DNA of 64,000 nucleotides, taken from NCBI GenBank assembly GCA_963929865.1, contig CAWVKK010000065.1, forward strand, positions 156,310-220,309. The letters run 5' to 3'. The notes under the pieces were generated by a model. That model was not told the DNA's origin, did not search any database, and was given only the letters and a program-made list of their open reading frames with translations. Shown here one piece after another: positions 25,731-34,737 of this stretch. Both the position numbers and the translations under genes were made by a program. Within the stretch, counting starts at the first letter, position 1; every line of letters starts with the position of its first letter. Source of the DNA: JAGZHZ01 sp963929865 (GTDB lineage: Bacteria > Bacillota > Clostridia > Lachnospirales > Lachnospiraceae).

Positions 25731-26703
25731 TTTGCATCTCCTCCTGCGTCACCTTTCTCATCAGGTAATCGACGCCGACTCTTTGCTTCTCTTCTTCCGT
25801 CTTGATCAGATCCTCCCTTTTTTCCAGCGGCTGCGACAGATCGATCGTATCCAGGTAATAGCTGTGCGTATCCCCTGCAATGTTGATCTTGACGGCTGTC
25901 ACGCCGTTTAGCTCGCACAGAGTATTGACGACCGCATAGATACTCGTGTCGGGGAGAACCCCCTCTGTCTGTGTGTTGAATTCTGCGCTGAAATTTACGG
26001 TGCACAGACCATCCTCAATTCTTGAGCTGAGGACCTGCGTGTCAGGCGAAATGACAGAGAGCAGATCCTTCTTTTTTGTGCCGGCGATTATCTCCTTTAA
26101 GACGACCTGCGTTTTTTCGGAGCTGGTAGAATAGTGAATCTTTCTTGTCTCTTTCTTAAGTCTTCCTTCGCTGTCCGCAAAGTAAAACGGATAGTCCATG
26201 GACTCAAAGCCTTCCACGCCAAGCTCCTCCGCTTCCACAAAGCTTCTCGCCGTCATGGTTGAGATTTCTTCTCCGTAAGCGTCTCTAAGCGGTTCCCCCG
26301 CCACAGTAATCTGAACGCTTCGGATCCCGGAAATCTGAGTCATCGTTTTGACAAGCGAAGCGCGCGTCAAAATCTCCTGCGTATTTGACAGCTCCCGGTA
26401 CGGTCCGTCAAAATCCACGGTCAGTCTGCCGTCCGTCAGCTCATATGACGCCACGGAAACAGTCTGAGGCTTCGCGCTGACTAAGTTTTCCCTTTCCGGG
26501 GTTTCCTGCCATTTTTCCATCAGCTCCTGTACAAGCGTTTCCGGCTGATCCGACTGGGAAAGATAGCTTTCTGCCTGCAGCCCGTCTTTTTCTGCACTTT
26601 GATAATAGATCAGATATCCCTCTTCCTGTGTTTCCTCTCTCCTGCATCCTCCAAGCAGCAGCGCTGCGAGGATCAGACATAAAAAGCTTTTTCGTATTTT
26701 CAT
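25723..26703 (-). CDS. GerMN-domain lipoprotein
   Basis: A 326-residue secreted lipoprotein: signal peptide ending in a lipobox (LLLGGC, Cys at about residue 20), then two GerMN domains (about 55-165 and 200-300; ELTDGRLTVDFDGPYREL and IEDGLCTVNFSAEF). GerMN domains occur in spore germination and cell-wall-associated proteins. It lies directly after the sensor kinase gene and overlaps comEC, so it may be an accessory or target of the two-component system; this is inference. Confidence 0.88.
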   Translation of the reverse strand: MKIRKSFLCLILAALLLGGCRREETQEEGYLIYYQSAEKDGLQAESYLSQSDQPETLVQELMEKWQETPERENLVSAKPQTVSVASYELTDGRLTVDFDGPYRELSNTQEILTRASLVKTMTQISGIRSVQITVAGEPLRDAYGEEISTMTARSFVEAEELGVEGFESMDYPFYFADSEGRLKKETRKIHYSTSSEKTQVVLKEIIAGTKKKDLLSVISPDTQVLSSRIEDGLCTVNFSAEFNTQTEGVLPDTSIYAVVNTLCELNGVTAVKINIAGDTHSYYLDTIDLSQPLEKREDLIKTEEEKQRVGVDYLMRKVTQEEMQNE

Positions 26704-26715
26704 TGACTTCTCCGC

Positions 26716-28122
26716 CTATTCCACATAATTGAGCGGTATACGTACTGTAAATGTCGTTCCTTCGCCCTCTTTGCTGTAAACCTTGATCGCTCCTCTGTGC
26801 ATCAAAATCGCGTTTCTCGTGATCGCAAGACCCAGCCCCGTTCCTCCGATTTCCCTTGAATGCGATTTATCCACCCGGTAAAAGCGCTCAAAAATATGCT
26901 CCTGGGCTTCCTCCGGAATCCCGATGCCGGAGTCCTCAATCTTTACATAGAAGTACTTGTGGTCTACATTTAGGGAGATGTGAACCCACCCTTCGTCTTT
27001 GTTGTATTTAATCGCGTTTTCCACCAGGTTCGACAGCGCAAGCGTCAGCTTCATCTCATCGACCTCCGCCGTCACCGGCCGAAACGTCTCCATGACTAAA
27101 TCAATGCTTCTTTTATCGGCAATCGGGCGCAGCCTTTTTAAAATCAGCTCCAGAAGTTCGTTGATATTTGTCGGCTGAATATGGATGTCTCCCGATTTTT
27201 TATCCATCTTTACCAGGGAGAGCAGGTCATTGATGATTTTGTTTTCCCGGTCGATCTCCTCGGACATATCCTTCATAAATTCCTGGTACAGTTCAATCGG
27301 CGCCTCCGGCTGCATCAGAAGGGAGTCGGCGAGTACCTTCATCGATGTGATCGGCGTCTTGAGTTCGTGCGACACATTCGATACAAATTCCTGCCTGGAA
27401 TCGTCCAGCTCTTTCATCCGCGCCATCATCTTGTTGTACGCGTCCGTCAGCAGCCTGGTCTCTGTGTAGTCGGGAAGAGAAATGCCCTCATCCTCCACAC
27501 TTGTAGAACTCTCCTCCAGAAATTTTGTCACCTTTCTGAATGGCTTTACCAGCATCCTGGACATATAAAACGCGAACAGAATGATCAGGACGATCACGCT
27601 CCACTGGAGAATCCGCACATTTTTGTTGAGCAGCTTTGCCGAGGTCTGAATGTCCGTAGTCGGAAAGCTGATCACCATAATGCCCTCCACGCTGTTTGTG
27701 TCCTCGTCGACGACCGGGAGCATGATCTGGGCAGTTTCGTTTCTGTAAAAGGTTGTGTTGATCCCGGAAAAGCAGTCGATCGCCTCCTCCGAGATGAGAA
27801 ATCTGCCCTCGTCGATCCCGTATGTGTCCTTCACAATGCGGAAATCTTTGTCGACCACCAGAACCCTTCCGTCGTACAGCCTTGCCAGCTGGGCAAGCTC
27901 TACGTCTACAATCTCAGACTTTTCTCCTTCCAGATATCCGGTGTCAATCAAATCAGCGGAAATCTGCGCGCACTGATTCCGGATCATCGCGCTGTGGCGG
28001 TCCAGCATCTGTTCCTGGTGGCTGTAGAGCATTCCATATTTCAAAATAAAGAGAGGAATCATTCCTCCCAAAATAAAAAAGACAAAAATGCGAAACTGAA
28101 GACTTTTTCTGAAATCTCCCAT
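26716..28122 (-). CDS. Sensor histidine kinase, WalK/ResE-like
   Basis: About 468 residues: membrane helix (FRIFVFFILGGMIPLFIL), an extracellular sensor region of about 130 residues, a second helix (WSVIVLIILFAFYMS), HAMP, HisKA with VSHELKTPITSM, and HATPase_c with NLVENAIKYN, DSGIGIP and GGTGLGLAI. All catalytic boxes are present. The start is uncertain: I chose the ATG at 28122, 16 bases after the regulator stop, although no clear ribosome site precedes it; a longer frame overlaps the regulator. Pair of the regulator next to it. Confidence 0.9.
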   Translation of the reverse strand: MGDFRKSLQFRIFVFFILGGMIPLFILKYGMLYSHQEQMLDRHSAMIRNQCAQISADLIDTGYLEGEKSEIVDVELAQLARLYDGRVLVVDKDFRIVKDTYGIDEGRFLISEEAIDCFSGINTTFYRNETAQIMLPVVDEDTNSVEGIMVISFPTTDIQTSAKLLNKNVRILQWSVIVLIILFAFYMSRMLVKPFRKVTKFLEESSTSVEDEGISLPDYTETRLLTDAYNKMMARMKELDDSRQEFVSNVSHELKTPITSMKVLADSLLMQPEAPIELYQEFMKDMSEEIDRENKIINDLLSLVKMDKKSGDIHIQPTNINELLELILKRLRPIADKRSIDLVMETFRPVTAEVDEMKLTLALSNLVENAIKYNKDEGWVHISLNVDHKYFYVKIEDSGIGIPEEAQEHIFERFYRVDKSHSREIGGTGLGLAITRNAILMHRGAIKVYSKEGEGTTFTVRIPLNYVE

Positions 28123-28138
28123 CGTGTGGAGATATGTT

Positions 28139-28828
28139 CTAATGCTGGAAATAGTAACCAACTCCCCATTTCGTATGTACATACTTCGGCTCGCTTGGAT
28201 TTGCCTCAATCTTCTCTCTCAGCCTTCTGATATGCACATCCACCGTTCTGACATCCCCTGGATATTCGTATCCCCAGACAATATTCAGCAGATTTTCACG
28301 GCTGAACACTTTATTCGGGTTAAACACAAGCAGCTCCAGCACGTCGAATTCTTTTGCCGTCAAATTGATCTCTTTGCCGCCGATTGCGACTCTTCTTCCC
28401 TCACAGTCCAAAACGAGATCTCCGACTTCGATATATTTCTTCTTATTCTCCGCCGCCGCTTTTTTCGCCGTGCGCCGCATGATTGCTTTGATTCTTGCTT
28501 TGACCTCTAAAATGTTAAACGGCTTTGTGATATAGTCGTCCGCGCCGTATTCCAGTCCCAGAATCTTATCCATATCATCTCCCTTTGCCGTCAGCATTAC
28601 GATCGGCATGGTTGAAAACTCCCGAATCTGCTGGCACACTTCAAATCCCGTCAGTTTTGGCAGCATCACGTCGAGCAGCATGATGTCGTACTCTCTTTCT
28701 TTCGCCATCCGAACGGCTTCCTCCCCGTCATAAGCGCAGTCTACTTCCATGCCGTCCTGCTCAAGACTGAAGCGAATCCCTTTTACGATCAATTTCTCAT
28801 CATCAACAACTAGAACCCTTTTTGCCAT
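28139..28828 (-). CDS. OmpR-family response regulator, WalR-like
   Basis: A 229-residue regulator with receiver domain (VVDDE near the start, phosphorylation site in LLDVMLPKLTG around residue 53, conserved Lys in ITKPFN) and a C-terminal winged helix (NIVWGYEYPGDVRTVDVHIRRLREKIE). AAGGAGAAAGTTAT precedes the ATG. It resembles WalR/VicR, which control cell-wall genes, but assignment to that exact orthologue is not certain because the usual WalHIJ partners are absent. Confidence 0.92.
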   Translation of the reverse strand: MAKRVLVVDDEKLIVKGIRFSLEQDGMEVDCAYDGEEAVRMAKEREYDIMLLDVMLPKLTGFEVCQQIREFSTMPIVMLTAKGDDMDKILGLEYGADDYITKPFNILEVKARIKAIMRRTAKKAAAENKKKYIEVGDLVLDCEGRRVAIGGKEINLTAKEFDVLELLVFNPNKVFSRENLLNIVWGYEYPGDVRTVDVHIRRLREKIEANPSEPKYVHTKWGVGYYFQH

Positions 28829-28846
28829 ATAACTTTCTCCTTAAAT

Positions 28847-29413
28847 TCAACGGACCATAATCTTGTCTTTTATTTTTTCAAAAATAGATTCTTTTATCCC
28901 AGATACGTTCTTTAGTTCCTCGATGGTCTGAAACCTCCCGACCTCTTCCCGGTATGCCAAAATTGCTTCCGCTTTTGCCTCTCCGATACCAGGAAGTTCC
29001 ATCAGCTGTGCTTTGTCTGCGCGGTTGAGATCCAGAGTCTCTTCTTGCGCTTCTGGATAGCCCTGACTTTGTGCCTGCTCTTTTGTCAGAATTCTGATCT
29101 GATCCCCGTCTTGCAGCTTCTGCGCAAGATTGATTTCATCCGGCGCGGCGTCCGCAAGGCAGCCGCCGGCTGCGCTGACCGCATCGATGATCCTCGACGA
29201 GACCGGCAGCTCATAGACGCCGGGAGACTTGACCGCGCCGCACACATGGACCAGCACCGTCTCCTCCGTCTGCTTTTGCTGTGTCTCCGTCTCCCGATAT
29301 GGCGTCTCCTCTTCCGTCTCCCAGGAAAGCTCCATGGTTTCTTTCTGACACCCGCTCAGCATCAGTCCCGCTAAAATCCATAAAAAATTTTTGAAAAATC
29401 TCTTTGTTTTCAC
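28847..29413 (-). CDS. comEA: ComEA-like DNA-binding lipoprotein (GTG start)
   Basis: A 188-residue protein with an N-terminal signal and lipobox (AGLMLSGC), a Glu/Thr-rich linker, an SLBB-type domain (VHVCGAVKSPGVYELP), and a C-terminal helix-hairpin-helix pair (DLNRADKAQLMELPGIGEAKAEAILAYR). ComEA binds incoming double-stranded DNA at the cell surface. It appears to be lipid-anchored rather than held by a membrane helix as in B. subtilis. GTG start with GAAGGAGAAAAGT. Lies upstream of the regulator gene. Confidence 0.9.
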   Translation of the reverse strand: MKTKRFFKNFLWILAGLMLSGCQKETMELSWETEEETPYRETETQQKQTEETVLVHVCGAVKSPGVYELPVSSRIIDAVSAAGGCLADAAPDEINLAQKLQDGDQIRILTKEQAQSQGYPEAQEETLDLNRADKAQLMELPGIGEAKAEAILAYREEVGRFQTIEELKNVSGIKESIFEKIKDKIMVR

Positions 29414-29514
29414 ACACTTTTCTCCTTCATAGAATTCAATTCTACAAAGTCCTCCTCGTGCGTCTCTTTCATTGTATCGGAAAATGGAAACAATTACAAT
29501 AGTTTTTTCTCACT

Positions 29515-29943
29515 TTACCATTTAAAGACAATGACCCCCGCGATTGCCACCGCCATCCCGATCACCTTTCTCCATTCCAGCGGCTGTTTTTCCACTCCAA
29601 ACAGACCGGCAAGCTCAATGACATACGCCACAATCAGCTGCGCAATCACGATCAGCATCGCCGCCCGCGCCGGTCCGAGACTGTCCATACTCTTGATCAC
29701 CGTGACGGTGATAAACGCCCCGATAACGCCTCCAAGCAGCATGTATTTCGGCTCCACCCAAAGGATTTCCAAAGGGTTTTGTCTCCCCGAAAAAAACCAC
29801 ATTGCAGTACAGACTGCAAGCGCCGACAGCTGTACAAATCCGCTTGAGATCCAAAGACTTGTCTGTTTTGTCACCTCTGTGTTAAAGACGCCCTGTACGC
29901 TCATCAGCGCTCCGGAAAGCAGTGCAATTAAAATACCCCACAT
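29515..29943 (-). CDS. DMT-superfamily transporter of the YdcZ/DUF606 type
   Basis: A 142-residue membrane protein with about five hydrophobic segments; GILIALLSGALMSVQGVFN opens it, and LGPARAAMLIVIAQLIVAYVIE and VIGMAVAIAGVIVF follow, the DUF606 pattern. Such half-size transporters often act as dimers; the substrate is unknown. The ATG at 29943 has AAAAAAGGAGATTGTT; the open frame upstream (43 codons) is not supported by a ribosome site. Confidence 0.85.
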   Translation of the reverse strand: MWGILIALLSGALMSVQGVFNTEVTKQTSLWISSGFVQLSALAVCTAMWFFSGRQNPLEILWVEPKYMLLGGVIGAFITVTVIKSMDSLGPARAAMLIVIAQLIVAYVIELAGLFGVEKQPLEWRKVIGMAVAIAGVIVFKW

Positions 29944-29996
29944 AACAATCTCCTTTTTTCTTTTTATTATGCGCGGATTTTTTCTCAAACATACAG

Positions 29997-30037
29997 ATGG
30001 CTGCAAAGCATTCTTCCGCCCGGCAGCCATTTTTTTC
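29997..30037 (+). terminator. Terminator-like hairpin facing the plus strand
   Basis: ATGGCTGC (29997-30004) pairs with GCAGCCAT (30023-30030) around an 18-base loop and is followed on the plus strand by T7. No plus-strand gene is known to its left; on the minus strand, where argD ends at 30066, no T run follows the stem. Confidence 0.45.
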
Positions 30038-30065
30038 TCACTGTTTTCTTCCTTTTTCTCTGCTG

Positions 30066-31256
30066 TCAAAAACTCTTTTTCAGTTTTTCCGTCATCTCGT
30101 CGATGTGCTCCTGCGTGATGATCAGCGGCGGCACAAAGCGCAGCACATTTTCTCCGGCGGAGAGAACGATCAGCCCGTTGTCGAGCGCTTTTTTGATGAT
30201 CTCTCCGACCGGTCTTCCCTCGACCGCGATCCCCTGCATCAGCCCTTTTCCTCTTCTCTCTTTCAGGAAATCGTACGATTGCACCAATTCATCAAGTTTC
30301 TTTTCGAAATAAGGCGTAATCTGCCGCACATGCTCTACAATATTTTGCTCTTTGAAGAGGTCGAATACCTCCGAGACCGCCGCGCAGGCGAACGGATTTC
30401 CCCCGTATGTCGTCCCGTGGTCTCCCGAAGCCAGAGACGACTGCGCCGTTTTTTCGTTCAGCAAAAACGCTCCGACCGGAACGCCGCATCCAAGCGCTTT
30501 TGCGCATGTCATGATATCAGGGGAAACCCCGTAGCCCTGCCATGCAAACATCTCTCCTGTCCTTCCCATTCCGCACTGAATCTCATCCAGGATCAAAAGG
30601 ATATCGTTTTTCTCGCAGATTTCTTTGACGCCCTCAAGAAACGCCCTGTCTGCGGGGTAAATGCCGCCCTCCCCCTGAACCGTCTCTAAGATAACTGCGC
30701 ACGTCTTTTCGCTAACCTGCGCTTTTACGCTGTCAAGATCGTTAAAATCCGCAAATTTCACGCCTCCCATCAGCGGCCGGAACGCTTCCTGATAGTGCGG
30801 GTTTCCGGTCACAGACAAAGCCCCGATGCTTCTTCCGTGGAATGAATGGTTCATGGCGATGATCTCGTGATCCGTATGACCGTCCTTATTGTACGCATAT
30901 TTTCTTGCCGCCTTGATGGCGCCCTCGATCGCCTCTGTCCCGCTGTTTGTAAAGAAGACCCTGCTCATTCCGGACGCCTCTGTCAGCTTTTCCGCCGCCT
31001 CGATGGCGGGGATATTATAGTACAGATTCGAGGTATGGATGATTTGATCTATCTGTCTCTTCAGCGCGTCCTGATACTTTGCGTTGCCGTATCCAAGCGC
31101 GAACACCGCGATCCCGGCTCCGAAATCCAGATACCGCTTCTGGTCCACGTCCTCCAGATAGACGCCCTCTCCTCTCTTTAGGACAACCGGAAACCGGTTG
31201 TAGGTGTGCAGAATCACCTTCTCGGCGCGTTCGATATACTCCTGTGTTTTACTCAT
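30066..31256 (-). CDS. argD: Acetylornithine aminotransferase
   Basis: A 396-residue class III PLP aminotransferase that converts N-acetylglutamate semialdehyde to N-acetylornithine. Motifs: NSGTEAIEGAIKAARKYA, LILDEIQCGMGRTGEMFAW, and TCAKALGCGVPVGAFL with the PLP lysine. ATG at 31256 follows CAGGAGGAGACAGAAA and lies inside the last codons of argB (8-base overlap). Last gene of argC-argJ-argB-argD. Confidence 0.95.
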   Translation of the reverse strand: MSKTQEYIERAEKVILHTYNRFPVVLKRGEGVYLEDVDQKRYLDFGAGIAVFALGYGNAKYQDALKRQIDQIIHTSNLYYNIPAIEAAEKLTEASGMSRVFFTNSGTEAIEGAIKAARKYAYNKDGHTDHEIIAMNHSFHGRSIGALSVTGNPHYQEAFRPLMGGVKFADFNDLDSVKAQVSEKTCAVILETVQGEGGIYPADRAFLEGVKEICEKNDILLILDEIQCGMGRTGEMFAWQGYGVSPDIMTCAKALGCGVPVGAFLLNEKTAQSSLASGDHGTTYGGNPFACAAVSEVFDLFKEQNIVEHVRQITPYFEKKLDELVQSYDFLKERRGKGLMQGIAVEGRPVGEIIKKALDNGLIVLSAGENVLRFVPPLIITQEHIDEMTEKLKKSF

Positions 31257-32145
31257 TTTCTGTCTCCTCCTGATCTCCAATAATCGCCGTCCCAATCCCG
31301 TGATCGGTGAAGAATTCCAGCAGCAGGCTGTGTTCCATTCTTCCGTCTAAAATATGGACTCTCGACACGCCTGCCTTGATGGCGTCGATACAGTTTTGCA
31401 GCTTCGGGAGCATTCCGCCCCCTGCCATGCCGGAGGCCAAAAATGCCTCTGCCTCCGGCACATTCATCCTGGAAATCAGGCTTGTCTTATCCATCGGATC
31501 TTTATAGACGCCCTCGATATCTGTCAAAAAGGCCAGCTTCGCCGCTCCCATCGCCGCCGCGATCGCACATGCCGCGTCGTCGGCGTTTACGTTATACGAA
31601 TAAAATCCCTCGTCTGATCCGATCGGGCACACAACCGGGACAAGGTCATTGTCCAGGAGCGTGTGCAGCAGCTTTGTGTTTACGGTCTCAATCTCTCCGA
31701 CAAAACCGATATCCTGTCCCTTGGCATATTTTTTCTTTACCCGCAGAACGGAGCCGTCCTTTCCGCTGATCCCGACCGCGTGGACTCCCACTTTCTCCAT
31801 CATGGAGACGAGCCCTTTGTTGACCCGGTTAAGCACCATCTCGGCGATCTCCATCGTCGCCTTGTCCGTGACGCGCAGTCCGTTGACAAAGCTGCTCTCG
31901 ATGCCGACCTTACCGCACCATTTTGTGATCTCCTTGCCCCCGCCGTGGACAATGATCGGGCGGAATCCGACCAGCTTCAGCAGCGCGACGTCCCGCACGA
32001 CGCTCTTTTTCAGATCGTGGTCGATCATGGCGCTTCCGCCGTATTTTACCACCATAATTTTCCCTCTGAACCGTTTGATGTACGGCAGCGCTTCAATCAG
32101 CACATTTGCCTTTTGCAGCCACATATCCATCTCCATATCTTTCAT
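31249..32145 (-). CDS. argB: Acetylglutamate kinase
   Basis: A 298-residue amino acid kinase that phosphorylates N-acetylglutamate. Motifs: KYGGSAM near residue 35, VHGGGKEIT, and ADDAACAIAAAMGAAKLAFLTD. The start at 32145 has AAGGAG rather close; in-frame ATGs four and six codons further are alternatives. Presence of argJ means the acetyl cycle is used, where ArgB is often the arginine-inhibited step. Confidence 0.95.
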   Translation of the reverse strand: MKDMEMDMWLQKANVLIEALPYIKRFRGKIMVVKYGGSAMIDHDLKKSVVRDVALLKLVGFRPIIVHGGGKEITKWCGKVGIESSFVNGLRVTDKATMEIAEMVLNRVNKGLVSMMEKVGVHAVGISGKDGSVLRVKKKYAKGQDIGFVGEIETVNTKLLHTLLDNDLVPVVCPIGSDEGFYSYNVNADDAACAIAAAMGAAKLAFLTDIEGVYKDPMDKTSLISRMNVPEAEAFLASGMAGGGMLPKLQNCIDAIKAGVSRVHILDGRMEHSLLLEFFTDHGIGTAIIGDQEETENE

Positions 32146-32157
32146 TTGCTCCTTCCG

Positions 32158-33378
32158 CTAGCTTCTATAATCAGCATTTATTTTTACATAATCGTATGTC
32201 AGATCACAGCCCCACGCCGTCGCGCTGGCGGTTCCCATCTTGATGTCCGCAATCGCAGTGACCTCTTTTTCCGAGAGAATCTTTGTCGCTTCCTCCTCGC
32301 TGTAGCCGAGCGCCACTCCGTTTTCAATAATCTTTAATTTTCCCGCTGCGCTCTCAAAGTACAGGTCCACCTTCTCCGGGTCGAATTCCGCTCCGGAATA
32401 TCCCATCGCGCATAAAATTCTGCCCCAGTTTGCGTCGTGACCAAAAATCGCCGCTTTCGTCAGGTTCGAAGTGATGATCGATTTGCTCAGCGTCACTGCC
32501 TGCTCCTTTGTCTGCGCGCCGACCACCTTGACCTCGAACAGCGCCGTGGCTCCTTCCCCGTCTCCCGCCATCTGTCTGGCGAGATAGATGCTGACGTACT
32601 CGAGCGCCTCATAAAATTTCCGGTATGCTTCCCCCTCGCACACGATCTCTTCGTTTCCTGCCATCGCGTTTGCCAGCACAAGAGCCGTGTCGTTTGTGGA
32701 GGTGTCCCCGTCAACCGAGATCATATTGTAGCTGTCCTTGACGACCGCGCTGAGCGCCTTTTGCAGCATCTCCTGCGAAATGCAGGCGTCCGTCGTCACA
32801 AAGCTCAACATCGTGCACATATTCGGGTGAATCATGCCGGCTCCCTTGCACATGCCGCCGACAGTCACCTTTTTTCCGCCGATCGTCACAGCCACGGCGA
32901 TTTCCTTTTTTACCGTGTCCGTCGTCATGATCGCCTCCGCTGCCATTGATCCCGCCTCTGGTGTATCTCTTAAGAGAGGAACCATCGTCTTGATCCCCTC
33001 CTTAATCTTGTCCATCGGCAGCTGTCTGCCGATCACGCCGGTTGAGGCCACAAGGATCTCCTGCGTTTTAGCGCCCAGAAGCTCTGCCGCCATCCTTGCC
33101 ATATCCTCGCAGCAGCGGTACCCTTCCTCACCGGTGCAGGCGTTTGCCACGCCGCTGTTTACGACGACCGCCCGCACGTCGTGCGCGTCTGTCACAATCT
33201 CCTTGTCCCATTTTACGGGCGCTGCCTTTACAAGGTTTGTCGTAAACGTTCCCGCCGCCCTGCACGGCGCGCTGCTTACGATCATCGCCATATCTTTTCT
33301 GTCCTTTTTAATTCCGGCGCAGATTCCAACCGCGCAAAATCCCTTCGCGGCGGTCACGCCGCCTGATAACCGTTCCAT
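32158..33378 (-). CDS. argJ: Bifunctional ornithine acetyltransferase / N-acetylglutamate synthase
   Basis: A 406-residue ArgJ. The precursor cleaves itself before the threonine of the GEGATALFEV motif (about residue 190) to give alpha and beta chains, and that threonine is the nucleophile. It recycles the acetyl group from acetylornithine to glutamate. The ATG at 33378 follows AAAGGAGAGAAAAT; an upstream extension overlapping argC is not supported. STGVIGRQLPMDKI is also typical. Confidence 0.95.
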   Translation of the reverse strand: MERLSGGVTAAKGFCAVGICAGIKKDRKDMAMIVSSAPCRAAGTFTTNLVKAAPVKWDKEIVTDAHDVRAVVVNSGVANACTGEEGYRCCEDMARMAAELLGAKTQEILVASTGVIGRQLPMDKIKEGIKTMVPLLRDTPEAGSMAAEAIMTTDTVKKEIAVAVTIGGKKVTVGGMCKGAGMIHPNMCTMLSFVTTDACISQEMLQKALSAVVKDSYNMISVDGDTSTNDTALVLANAMAGNEEIVCEGEAYRKFYEALEYVSIYLARQMAGDGEGATALFEVKVVGAQTKEQAVTLSKSIITSNLTKAAIFGHDANWGRILCAMGYSGAEFDPEKVDLYFESAAGKLKIIENGVALGYSEEEATKILSEKEVTAIADIKMGTASATAWGCDLTYDYVKINADYRS

Positions 33379-33422
33379 ATTTTCTCTCCTTTCGCGTTTC
33401 GTCAGCCGTCTGCATGCCTGTC

Positions 33423-34463
33423 TTACGGGAACATCGGCGCCTGGCAAAGTCCCTCGGATTCCTCAAGACCGAACATCAGATTCATATTCTGCACAGCCTG
33501 ACCTGCCGCTCCCTTTACCAGGTTGTCCATCGCGCCCATCATGATGATCCGGTTCGTCCTCGGATCCAGCTTAAAGCCGACGTCGACATAATTGCTGCCC
33601 TCAACCCATTTCGTCTGCGGCACAACGTCCCGCTCCAGCACCCGCACAAACTTCTCTTTTGCGTAATACTGATCATACGCTGCCTTCACGTCCTCATACA
33701 GCGCTTCTTTTTTCAGGGAAGCGTACGCCGTGACCAAAATGCCGCGGTTCATCGGGACGAGATGAGGCGTAAAATTCAGCCGGATTTCTCTCCCCGCCGC
33801 GTATCCGAGCTGTTCTTCGATCTCCGGCGTGTGGCGGTGCGTGCCTACCCCGTACGCCTTTATATTCTCATTGACCTCACAGTAAAGATTATCGAGCTTT
33901 GCCCCTCTCCCCGCGCCGGAGGTGCCGGATTTTGCGTCGATGATAATCGTGTCCGGATCGATCAGACCCTCCTTTAAGACCGGATAGATCGACAAAGTGC
34001 TGCACGTCGGATAGCATCCCGGATTTGCCACAAGTCTTGCCTTTTTTATGCTCTCGCGGTTGATCTCGCACAGACCGTACACTGCTTCTTTCAAAAACTG
34101 CGGCGCTTTGTGTTCGATCTGATACCACTTTTCGTATGTCTTAACGTCCTTGATCCGAAAATCCGCGCTTAAGTCGATCACCTTCGCCTTAGAGAGAATC
34201 TCCTCGCTGATGAGAGAAGCGCACAGTCCCTGCGGCGTCGCCGTGAAGATCACGTCCACCTGATCGGCAAGCGCTTCCATATTGTCGTCCATGCACGTCT
34301 CGTCCACGATCTGAAACATATTCTGGTACACCTCATAATATTTTTTGTCAATGTAGCTCCTTGAGCCGTACCAGCAGATCTTTGCCTGTCTGTGTCCCAA
34401 TAATAATCTTACAAGCTCGCCGCCGGCATAGCCCGTAGCGCCGATAATTCCTACCCTGATCAT
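33423..34463 (-). CDS. argC: N-acetyl-gamma-glutamyl-phosphate reductase
   Basis: A 346-residue enzyme that reduces acetylglutamyl phosphate with NADPH. It opens with GIIGATGYAGGELVRLL (Rossmann turn) and has the catalytic cysteine in NPGCYPTCSTL. The ATG has AGAGGTAGAACAG. It is the first gene of the minus-strand arg operon; its promoter and ARG boxes lie directly upstream. Confidence 0.96.
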   Translation of the reverse strand: MIRVGIIGATGYAGGELVRLLLGHRQAKICWYGSRSYIDKKYYEVYQNMFQIVDETCMDDNMEALADQVDVIFTATPQGLCASLISEEILSKAKVIDLSADFRIKDVKTYEKWYQIEHKAPQFLKEAVYGLCEINRESIKKARLVANPGCYPTCSTLSIYPVLKEGLIDPDTIIIDAKSGTSGAGRGAKLDNLYCEVNENIKAYGVGTHRHTPEIEEQLGYAAGREIRLNFTPHLVPMNRGILVTAYASLKKEALYEDVKAAYDQYYAKEKFVRVLERDVVPQTKWVEGSNYVDVGFKLDPRTNRIIMMGAMDNLVKGAAGQAVQNMNLMFGLEESEGLCQAPMFP

Positions 34464-34552
34464 CTGTTCTACCTCTTTTTCTTCTCATTTTTCCGCGCGC
34501 TCCGCCTAAAACAGGGCGCGGCAGATCATCCTGTTTTTCAAGATTCTTTTTT

Positions 34553-34581
34553 ATGATATACTATCTGATGGTCAAAGTAAA
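34553..34581 (-). promoter_or_regulatory. Promoter of the argCJBD operon
   Basis: Minus strand: -35 TTTACT (34576-34581), 17-base spacer, -10 TATCAT (34553-34558). The tandem ARG boxes begin 12 bases upstream of the -35. Confidence 0.65.
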
Positions 34582-34592
34582 GTATTTTTTGG

Positions 34593-34627
34593 CGCATATT
34601 TATACATTTTTATCGCATATTATTCAA
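34593..34627. promoter_or_regulatory. Tandem ArgR operator (two ARG boxes 21 bp apart)
   Basis: On the minus strand TGTATAAATATGCG (34593-34606) and TTGAATAATATGCG (34614-34627) both resemble ARG boxes (TGAAT-W4-ATTCA, and the Bacillus form). Their centres are exactly 21 bp apart, the spacing at which an ArgR hexamer binds two boxes in Escherichia coli. They sit between the argC and argG promoters. Confidence 0.65.
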
Positions 34628-34663
34628 TTTGTCTGTTGCTTTTCACAATTCTCATATTAGTAC

Positions 34664-34692
34664 TTGAATAATTATGATAATTGATGTATAGT
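34664..34692 (+). promoter_or_regulatory. argG promoter overlapped by an ARG box
   Basis: Plus strand: -35 TTGAAT (34664-34669), 17-base spacer, -10 TATAGT (34687-34692). An ARG-like sequence, TTGAATAATTATGATAA (34664-34680), covers the -35 and most of the spacer, so ArgR binding would block polymerase. Confidence 0.65.
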
Positions 34693-34737
34693 AAAAGGCA
34701 GCAAAATACAAACGAGCAAATTCAGGAGGATGAAAGT

